This document shows, piece after piece, positions 41,758 through 47,912 of a stretch of 47,912 nt of DNA. Both the position numbers and the translations under genes were made by a program. The notes under the pieces were generated by a model. That model ran no database searches. It had not been told where the DNA came from and worked only from the letters and a program-made list of their open reading frames with translations. The stretch is from DATFLL01 sp035267785 (lineage in GTDB: Bacteria; Pseudomonadota; Gammaproteobacteria; DATFLL01), in the NCBI GenBank assembly GCA_035267785.1, contig DATFLL010000022.1:1-47912 (forward strand), given 5' to 3'. Position 1 is the stretch's first letter. Every line of letters starts with the position of its first letter.

Positions 41758-43182
41758 CTACTCATTGTCCAGGTGCTTGGGGTTGATGCCGAGCGCCCGC
41801 AGCTTTCGATACAGGTGCGTGCGCTCGAGCCCGGCGGCCTGCGCCGCCTTGACCACACTGCCGTCGGCCAGGCGCAGCTGGTGTTCGAGGTAGGCGCGCT
41901 CGAACTGCTCGCGCGAGTCGCGCAGCGGCAGATCGAAATCGATCGACGCCGCCAACCCCGTGGGCCGTGGAACGTTGCCCAGCGCGGCTTCGACCTCCTC
42001 GAGCGATATCTCCGGCCCGGTGCCCACGATCAGCAGGCGCTGGACCAGGTTTTTGAGCTCGCGCACGTTGCCGGGCCAGTGGTAGTTGCGCAGCCGGTTC
42101 TGCGCCGCGACTGTGAAGCTGCGGTAGGGCAGCTTGTCCTCATTGACGAACAGGTTGAGATAATAGTTGAGCAGCTCCGGGACGTCCTCACGGTGAGCGT
42201 GCAGCGGCGGTATCATGACCGGCACCACGTTGAGCTGGTAGAACAGGTCTTTGCGGAACAGCCCTTCGGCCACGCGCTGGCTGAGGTCGTGATGGGTCGC
42301 GGCGATGACCCGTACGCTGAACTTGATCGCCTCGGTGCCGCCCACCCGCTTGAACGTCTTGGTCTCCAGCGCGCCGGCCAGTTTGGCCTGCAGCTCCTGG
42401 GACATGTCGGCGATGTCGTACAGCAGCAGCGTGCCGCCGTTGGCCTGCTCGAGCAGGCCGAAGTGCACGCGCTCGCCCTCTTCACTGCCGAACAGCTCCG
42501 CCGCGGCGCCGGCGCCGCTCAGCGCCGCGACGTTGACCTCGATGAACGGGCCCTCGCGCCGGGTGCTGGACTGGTGCAGGTAGCGGGCCAGCAGGCGTAC
42601 CCCGCTGCCGGGCTCACCCTGCATCAGGACCCATGACTCGTGCTGGGCGATGCGCCGGACCTGATCCTTGAGGTGTTGCATGGTCACGCCCTTGCCGATG
42701 GGCTCGGCGCTGACGTGCGCCTGGCGGCGAAGACCCTGATTCTCCCGCTGCAGCCGGTCGGCCTCCAGGGCCCGTTCCACGGTCACCAGCAGTTTGGCCA
42801 GCGACAGCGGCTTTTCGATGAAGTCGTACGCGCCGAGCCGGGTCGCCTCCACGGCCGTCTCCACGCTGCCGTGCCCGGACATCATAATGACCGGCATCGG
42901 CAGTCCGGTATCGTCGGACCACTCCTTGAGCAGGCTGATCCCGTCGATATCGGGCATCCAGATATCGAGCAGCACGAGGTCCGGGCGGTGCAGGCGCATC
43001 GCGTTGCGCGCCGCCTGGCCGCTTTGCGCGACCTGCACCCGGTAGCCTTCATCCTCGAGGATCTCCTGGAGCAGGTTGCCGATGTCCGGCTCGTCGTCGA
43101 CGACGAGGATGGACGGGGCCGCCGCTTCGTCTTCGGGTCCATCTCCGGGCGGCACATCGGTGCGTTGCTCAGGCAGCGGCAT
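41758..43182 (-). CDS. ntrX: NtrX-type response regulator with degenerate AAA+ domain
   Basis: The 474-residue protein has an intact receiver (Asp29/Asp30, phospho-acceptor Asp73, Lys124 in FIEKPLS). A sigma-54-type AAA+ region (about 160-390) and a Fis-type HTH follow (VVKAAQAAGLERTHLYRKL). The AAA+ module lacks key residues. Walker A reads GEPGSGVR (Lys replaced by Val195), the GAFTGA loop that touches sigma-54 is absent between ELFGSEEG and FGLLEQANGG, and Walker B has LLLYD instead of LLLDE (residues 252-256). ATP-driven sigma-54 activation is therefore unlikely; a role as a direct DNA-binding regulator fits. It overlaps ntrY by 14 bases, so the pair is co-translated. Confidence 0.93.
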   Translation of the reverse strand: MPLPEQRTDVPPGDGPEDEAAAPSILVVDDEPDIGNLLQEILEDEGYRVQVAQSGQAARNAMRLHRPDLVLLDIWMPDIDGISLLKEWSDDTGLPMPVIMMSGHGSVETAVEATRLGAYDFIEKPLSLAKLLVTVERALEADRLQRENQGLRRQAHVSAEPIGKGVTMQHLKDQVRRIAQHESWVLMQGEPGSGVRLLARYLHQSSTRREGPFIEVNVAALSGAGAAAELFGSEEGERVHFGLLEQANGGTLLLYDIADMSQELQAKLAGALETKTFKRVGGTEAIKFSVRVIAATHHDLSQRVAEGLFRKDLFYQLNVVPVMIPPLHAHREDVPELLNYYLNLFVNEDKLPYRSFTVAAQNRLRNYHWPGNVRELKNLVQRLLIVGTGPEISLEEVEAALGNVPRPTGLAASIDFDLPLRDSREQFERAYLEHQLRLADGSVVKAAQAAGLERTHLYRKLRALGINPKHLDNE

Positions 43183-45421
43183 CGTCGTTCCCCTTGTGGT
43201 TGACCAGCGCGACCGTGAGGTCTTCCTCGGCGTCGACGCTGTTGGATGTCAGGACCGGCAGGCGGATGACGACCAGCGCCCCGCCGGTGTTCGGGTTCTC
43301 GGCCCACAACAGACCGCCGTGTTCCTCGACAATCTTCTTCACGATGGCCAGCCCCAGGCCCGTGCCCTTGGGCTTGGTGGTGACGTACGGCTCGAACAAC
43401 TGACCGAGCATTTCACTGGGGATGCCCGGGCCGTTGTCCTGCACGCGGATTTCCACGAAGCGGCAGGAGGCCTCCTCCATGCATCGGGTCGTCACCGACA
43501 GGCGCGCATCCCCGCGGGATTCCATGGCCTCCAGCGCGTTCTTGATCAGGTTGTGCAGCAGTTGGCGCAGGCGCCCGATATCGCCCTCGACCCGCGGCAT
43601 CTTCGCATCCAGATTGACCAGGTATTTCACGGCGCGATCGCCCCGGTACAGGTCCAGCACCTCGTTGATGACGGCGTTGAGGTCGATGGGTTCCAGATCG
43701 AGCTGCGGCATGCGCGCATAATCGGAAAAGGCCTTGACCATTTCCTTCATCGCTTCGACCTGCTGGACGATCGTGTGCGTCGAGCGGTCGAGCACGTCGG
43801 CGTCCTTTGCGTTCATCTTGCCGAGGTACTTGTGCCGCAGGCGTTCGGCTGAGAGCTGGATTGGGGTAAGCGGGTTTTTGATCTCGTGCGCCAGGCGCCG
43901 CGCCACCTCGCCCCAGGCCGCGTCGCGCTGCGCCTGGATGAGCGCGGTGATGTCGTCGAAGACGAGGACGTGACCAGCGCGGATTCCCGCCACGTCCGGC
44001 AGTCGGGTGCCGCGGCACATCAGCACCTGGCGCCCGCCGGCGCCGAACAGGATGATCTCGTCGCGCCATTCCTGTTCGCCGTCGCTGACGTGCGGCGTGA
44101 TGGCGTCGATGAAGTGGCGTGTGTGCGGATGCTCGCTGCGTACCTCGTCCAGGCTGCGCCCGACGAACTCGCCGAGCTCAACGCCGAGGATCTGATCCGC
44201 CGCGCGGTTGCTCGTGTGCAGGACGCGATCGCGGTCGATGGTGAGCACGCCCGAGGACAGGCGCACCAGCACGGCCTCCAGGTAGGCGTGCTGGGCCTCG
44301 GCCTGTTCCTGGCTGCGCGCGGCCGCATCGCGGGCCAGCGCGATCTTGTGGGTCATCTCGTTGAACGAGCGCACGAGGAAGCCCAGCTCGTCCTTGCCGG
44401 GCAGCGGCAGGCGCTTGTCGTAGTTGCCGGCGGCGACCGCGCGGGTGCCTTCGGCCAGATCGGTGATTGGCGCGACCAGGCGCCGCGCCGAGAAAAAGGC
44501 CGCCCACACGGCCGTCAGCAGGCTGAGCAGCAGCACCAGCGACAGCGTCAGGATGAAGCTGTATTTGAGCGGTTTGCGCAGGTAGGCCAGCTCCTTGTAC
44601 TGCGCGTAGGCCGCCTGCACGCTGTTGGCCAGCGTGTTCATGCGCTCGGTGACCGGATACAGCGCCTGGAGCACGCGGGCCTCACCGACCGGGTTGGGGC
44701 TGGGCACGCGCACCGCGACACGCACGTGCAGTCCGGAGTCGCGGATCGGGTCCAGCCCGACGTAATCGCTGCCCTGGCGCAACTGCAGCATGGTGGCGTC
44801 GTCCGGGCGGGCCGGCACGATGCTCGAGGTGTCGGTGCCGCTGGAGGCGATAATGCGTCCGTTGGCGCTGAACAGGGTCAGCTCGGTCGCGTCGCTGTCG
44901 GTGCGGATATCGTTCAACGCCAGTGCCGCCATGCTGTCCGGCGTGTTGGCCAGCTCCGGGGTCATTTGGCGGGTCTGGCGCAGCAGCTCGCGCATGCGCA
45001 CGTCCAGGGAGGTGCGGCTGAGCTCGAGCGAGTCGTCCAGCGCCTTTTCCACGCGCACGTCAAACCAGCTGTCGATGCCGCGCTGGAGGAAATCGAGCGA
45101 AAAGTAATACACCACGCTCACGGGCGTGACGGCGAGCACGATGAACATGATCACCAGGCGGGCGGTCAGGCGCGAGCCGGCGACGTGCTGGCGGTACTGG
45201 CGTACCAGGCGGTACATGTGCTTGCCGATCAGCGTTACCAGCAGCACGATGGCCAGGGCGTTGATGCCCAGCAGGACCGAGTACAGGCGGGAGAACAGCG
45301 CGGAGTTGTGGGTCGCGCCGCTCATCAGGTAGAGCGAGGCCAACAACAGGACGAGCAGCAGCAACACCGGCGTCTTGCCGGAGAAGATGCGTCTCAGCGT
45401 TGTAATGGCCATGTGTACCAT
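43169..45421 (-). CDS. ntrY: NtrY-type sensor histidine kinase
   Basis: The 750-residue membrane sensor has several N-terminal helices (about 14-110) around a periplasmic region and a further helix near 285-308. HAMP (ARRLVAPITDLAEGTRAV...), PAS (about 385-480), HisKA and HATPase_c domains follow. HisKA has phospho-acceptor His512 in RRLAHEIKNPLTP; HATPase_c has NLIKNALEAM, VQDNGPGIP and GTGLGLAIVKKI. Domain order is that of NtrY. It phosphorylates NtrX, linked to nitrogen, redox or envelope state in other proteobacteria. ATG starts at 45421 and 45412 are both possible; either overlaps the DUF4390 gene. Confidence 0.94.
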   Translation of the reverse strand: MVHMAITTLRRIFSGKTPVLLLLVLLLASLYLMSGATHNSALFSRLYSVLLGINALAIVLLVTLIGKHMYRLVRQYRQHVAGSRLTARLVIMFIVLAVTPVSVVYYFSLDFLQRGIDSWFDVRVEKALDDSLELSRTSLDVRMRELLRQTRQMTPELANTPDSMAALALNDIRTDSDATELTLFSANGRIIASSGTDTSSIVPARPDDATMLQLRQGSDYVGLDPIRDSGLHVRVAVRVPSPNPVGEARVLQALYPVTERMNTLANSVQAAYAQYKELAYLRKPLKYSFILTLSLVLLLSLLTAVWAAFFSARRLVAPITDLAEGTRAVAAGNYDKRLPLPGKDELGFLVRSFNEMTHKIALARDAAARSQEQAEAQHAYLEAVLVRLSSGVLTIDRDRVLHTSNRAADQILGVELGEFVGRSLDEVRSEHPHTRHFIDAITPHVSDGEQEWRDEIILFGAGGRQVLMCRGTRLPDVAGIRAGHVLVFDDITALIQAQRDAAWGEVARRLAHEIKNPLTPIQLSAERLRHKYLGKMNAKDADVLDRSTHTIVQQVEAMKEMVKAFSDYARMPQLDLEPIDLNAVINEVLDLYRGDRAVKYLVNLDAKMPRVEGDIGRLRQLLHNLIKNALEAMESRGDARLSVTTRCMEEASCRFVEIRVQDNGPGIPSEMLGQLFEPYVTTKPKGTGLGLAIVKKIVEEHGGLLWAENPNTGGALVVIRLPVLTSNSVDAEEDLTVALVNHKGNDDAAA

Positions 45422-46005
45422 TCGCTACCCAGTCGCCACCCTGATGAAATATAGGCCAGCGGGCGCAGCGGCGCCGGCAGGGATTCGATGTCCAGATGCA
45501 CGCGGGCACGTACCGTGTATGTCGTGTCTGCGGCGAGCAGGTTCTTGTCGAGGATCGGAAGCTGCTCGATGTCGCCCAGGGCGTGCAGCGCGCTGCCGAG
45601 GGTCGAATAGCTGTGCTGGCCTCCGCTGTTGAGGTTGCGCACGATGTAACGCTTGGTCAGCGCGTGGTACTGCAGCTGATAGCGCTGCACCAGGCTGGCC
45701 ACATCCTTGTCCCACCACCACCAGCGATGGTGGAACACCTGGATGTCGAGCTGGATTGTCAGCGGAACGCCGTTGCGCAGCGCCTCCAGTGCGTCGTCGG
45801 AGAACCGGTAGCTGACCTCGGCGTTCAGGTGATAGACGCCGCTCTCCAGGGTCGTCTCGGCATGGTCGATGCGAAAGGCATCGGCCAGGGCGTTCGCCGG
45901 CGACAGCGGCAGCATGCACAACGCCAGCAGCGCGAGCCAGGTGAGCCGCCTGCTCCCAGTCCGTTGTTGATTATTGTTTTTGGAGGCAAGCGTAGAAAAA
46001 GCCAT
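45394..46005 (-). CDS. DUF4390 exported protein
   Basis: The 203-residue protein has an N-terminal signal segment (RRLTWLALLALCMLPLSPANA). Its mature part is a beta-rich domain with ESGVYHLNAEVSYRFS, the run RWWWWDKDVASL, and RARVHLDIESLPAPLRPLA. This is the DUF4390 pattern, always found between rsmB and ntrY in many gammaproteobacteria. Function is unknown, but position suggests a periplasmic partner of NtrY. The start at 46005 was chosen because the signal peptide begins shortly after; the longer ORF reads antisense to nothing useful and is inside rsmB. It overlaps rsmB by 35 bases and ntrY by about 28. Confidence 0.88.
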   Translation of the reverse strand: MAFSTLASKNNNQQRTGSRRLTWLALLALCMLPLSPANALADAFRIDHAETTLESGVYHLNAEVSYRFSDDALEALRNGVPLTIQLDIQVFHHRWWWWDKDVASLVQRYQLQYHALTKRYIVRNLNSGGQHSYSTLGSALHALGDIEQLPILDKNLLAADTTYTVRARVHLDIESLPAPLRPLAYISSGWRLGSEWYTWPLQR

Positions 46006-47287
46006 CCATCCCGTCCTCGCCGGGCAGGACCTGGCGTCCCGCGTCAGCGGCGTGTCCCCATGTCGCCGCGATGTCCCGATGCGCCGCATCGGCCTGTTGC
46101 CGGAGAAAATCGCTGATTTGGGCGGCATTTTCCCGGCGCAGCACCGAACAGGTCGCATAGATCAGGATACCGCCCGGGCGCAGCAGCGACCAGACGCCTT
46201 TTATTATACAACGCTGCCGCTCCACCAAGGCATCGATGTCGCTTGCGCGGCGCAGGACCTTGATGTCCGGGTGGCGGCGGATGACGCCCGTGGCGCTGCA
46301 CGGCGCGTCGAGCAGGATACGATCGAAGGGCCGCCCGTCCCACCAGGACGCCGGCTCGGCCGCGTCGCCGGCGCGCACCGTCGCGACCAGGCCCAGGCGC
46401 TGGAGCGTCTGCTCGACCTGCGTCAGACGGTCCGGGTCCACGTCCAGGGCGACCAGCTCGCCGAGCTCGGGCTGGCGTTCGAGAATGTGCGCGCTCTTGC
46501 CCCCGGGCGCCGCGCAGGCATCGAGCACGCGCTCGCCGGGCTGCGGGTCGAGCAGCTCGGCGGCGAGCTGGGCGGCGGCGTCCTGTACCGAGACTCGGCC
46601 CTCGGCGAAGCCGGGCAGGGCCTCTACGGGACAGGGCTCGTCCAGCGTGAGGGCCATCGGCGCGTGCGGATGGGGCCGGGCCGGGAGGCCCGCGTCGGTC
46701 AGGGCCTCGAGATAGGAATCCCGGTTGTCCCGGCGGGCATTGACCCGCAGCGTCATGGGCGGGGGCTCGTTGTTGGCCGCGGCGATAGCCTCCCAGCGGT
46801 CGGGCCAGTCTGCGCGCAGCGCGTCCAGCAGCCAGGCCGGATGGGCCAGACGGGCGGCCGCCTCGCCGTCGGCGCGGGCGGCGATCGCCTCGCGTTCGCG
46901 CAGGAAGGAGCGCAGCACACCGTTGACCAAGCCCCGTGCCCAGGGCTTGCCGAGCCGGCCTGCCAGCCCCACGGCTTCGGACACGCCGGCGTGGTCCGGG
47001 GTGCGCTGGTAGAGCACCTCGTACAGGCCGATCAGCAGGGCGCAGCGCACGTCGATGTCCTTGTTGCGCAGGGGGCGCTGGAGCAGTTGGGCGAGGATGG
47101 CGTCGAGGCGCGGGTACCAGCGCAGCACACCGTAGGCGAGCGCCTGGGCCTGGGCGCGGTCGCGACCCTCGCCCAGGGCGGCCAATGCCGGCGGCAGGGC
47201 CGCGGTCAGCGACCGGCCCCGCGCCAGGACCGCGGTCAGGGCCTGCACAGCCGCGCCGCGCGGGCCGGCTTTGGCCTTGGCGTTCAT
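45971..47287 (-). CDS. rsmB: 16S rRNA (cytosine-967-C5)-methyltransferase
   Basis: The 438-residue protein has an N-terminal NusB-like RNA-binding domain (about 5-135, VLARGRSLTAALPPAL and DVRCALLIGLYEVLY). A Rossmann methyltransferase domain follows: SAM motif DACAAPGGKSAHIL, then DAPCSATGVIRRHPD (motif IV Cys) and YATCSVLRRENA (motif VI catalytic Cys). The order is that of RsmB/Sun, which makes m5C967 in 16S rRNA. The start overlaps the fmt stop codon (ATGA), the usual fmt-rsmB coupling. Confidence 0.97.
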   Translation of the reverse strand: MNAKAKAGPRGAAVQALTAVLARGRSLTAALPPALAALGEGRDRAQAQALAYGVLRWYPRLDAILAQLLQRPLRNKDIDVRCALLIGLYEVLYQRTPDHAGVSEAVGLAGRLGKPWARGLVNGVLRSFLREREAIAARADGEAAARLAHPAWLLDALRADWPDRWEAIAAANNEPPPMTLRVNARRDNRDSYLEALTDAGLPARPHPHAPMALTLDEPCPVEALPGFAEGRVSVQDAAAQLAAELLDPQPGERVLDACAAPGGKSAHILERQPELGELVALDVDPDRLTQVEQTLQRLGLVATVRAGDAAEPASWWDGRPFDRILLDAPCSATGVIRRHPDIKVLRRASDIDALVERQRCIIKGVWSLLRPGGILIYATCSVLRRENAAQISDFLRQQADAAHRDIAATWGHAADAGRQVLPGEDGMDGFFYACLQKQ

Positions 47288-47912
47288 GGATCGGGCCGCA
47301 TGCCAAGCTGCACACCCAGGCGGAGCAGCTCCGGGCGGCCGTTGACCAGCGCGTTGGCGTCCATGGGCTTGCTGCCGGCCAGCTGCAGGCGCTCCAGGCG
47401 CAGGCGGCCTTTGCCGCAGGCGACCACGATGCCCTCGCGCCCGGCCTGCAGGACCGTGCCGGGCTCGGCCTCCGGTTTCTCACCGGGCTCCGCAGGGCCG
47501 GGTGCGACGTGGGCCGTCCAGATGCGCACGACCTGTTCGCCGAGGCGGGTCTGGGCCACGGGCCAGGGATTGAAGGCGCGCACCCGCCGGGCCAGCGCCT
47601 CGGCGTCCTGGTTCCATTCCAGCTCGGCCTCGGCCTTGTCGAGCTTGGCTGCGTAGGTCGCCAGGGCCTCGTCCTGGGGTTCGCCCTCGACCGTCCCCGC
47701 CGCCACCGCGTCCAACGTCTCGAGCAGGGCCCGGGCGCCGAGCTCGGCGAGGCGGTCATGCAGCTCGCCGGCGGTGTCCGCCGGTCCGATGGGGCAGCTC
47801 ACCTTATGGAGCATGGCTCCGGTGTCCAGCCCTGCGTCCATCTGCATGATGGTCACGCCGGTTTCGGTGTCGCCCGCCAGGATGGCCCGCTGGATGGGGG
47901 CTGCGCCGCGCC
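47284..47912 (-). CDS. fmt: Methionyl-tRNA formyltransferase, C-terminal part (5' end off window)
   Basis: The visible ~209 residues cover the end of the formyltransferase catalytic domain (GAAPIQRAILAGDTETGVT, MQMDAGLDTGAML) and the C-terminal tRNA-binding domain (RVRAFNPWPVAQTRLGEQ, GKGRLRLERLQLAGSKPM). The frame stays open to the window edge, so the N-terminus with the folate and catalytic Asn-His-Asp residues lies beyond base 47912. It formylates Met-tRNAi for initiation. The gene ends in a 4-base overlap with rsmB; def is the usual upstream neighbour. Confidence 0.97.
   Translation of the reverse strand, partial: RGAAPIQRAILAGDTETGVTIMQMDAGLDTGAMLHKVSCPIGPADTAGELHDRLAELGARALLETLDAVAAGTVEGEPQDEALATYAAKLDKAEAELEWNQDAEALARRVRAFNPWPVAQTRLGEQVVRIWTAHVAPGPAEPGEKPEAEPGTVLQAGREGIVVACGKGRLRLERLQLAGSKPMDANALVNGRPELLRLGVQLGMRPDP

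Overview
The window is high-GC DNA with dense, mostly operonic genes on both strands. The order fmt - rsmB - DUF4390 - ntrY - ntrX - trkA - trkH at the right end, together with NusB/RsmB-type, TrkH-type and FNR-type proteins, points to a free-living gammaproteobacterium, probably of the Chromatiales/Ectothiorhodospiraceae-like sulfur-oxidiser lineages. That placement is inference from gene order and protein style, not from a marker gene. No tRNA, rRNA, CRISPR array or complete insertion sequence was seen.

Left part (1-8.8 kb). The window opens inside a very large protein of the kind linked to extracellular contractile injection systems and polymorphic toxins. It ends in an HNH-like nuclease domain and no immunity gene follows it. 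Then come glmS and a 3-kb accessory stretch (5.8-8.8 kb) of short, unlike genes: a small membrane protein, a methyltransferase, an AHSA1/SRPBCC protein and a frameshifted DUF1801 gene. Sequences resembling integron attC sites separate some of these.

Middle (8.8-24.9 kb). A SPOR-domain membrane protein faces a universal stress protein that closes a marR-emrA-emrB-usp operon. A TolC-like outer-membrane gene diverges from marR across a 75-bp operator/promoter region, giving a complete tripartite efflux pump. Next is a signalling island: a soluble PAS histidine kinase and a NarL-type response regulator on the minus strand, flanking a plus-strand CheB-CheR-PAS gene that is interrupted by a one-base frameshift. 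After about 1 kb of apparently non-coding DNA come an FNR-type regulator with all four cluster cysteines, a small zinc-knuckle membrane protein, an NTP/NDP-exchange-family transporter and a Tat-exported aldo/keto reductase.

Envelope region (24.9-36.6 kb, mostly minus strand). It holds a two-domain M16 peptidase and a four-gene module (LolD-like ATPase, FtsX-type permease, LolA-fold periplasmic protein, outer-membrane beta-barrel) that looks like a dedicated trans-envelope lipid or lipoprotein route. It also holds a membrane metallophosphoesterase, a monohaem cytochrome c, a thioredoxin-NHL fusion, a small lipoprotein and a TPR protein. Two families of dispersed palindromic repeats lie at 35.7-36.6 kb.

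Right part (36.6-47.9 kb, all minus strand). A run of compactly spaced genes encodes Fmt (5' part off the window), RsmB, a DUF4390 protein, NtrY, an NtrX with a degenerate AAA+ module, TrkA, two tandem TrkH paralogues and a small methyltransferase. It links translation initiation and rRNA modification with an envelope or nitrogen two-component system and potassium uptake.
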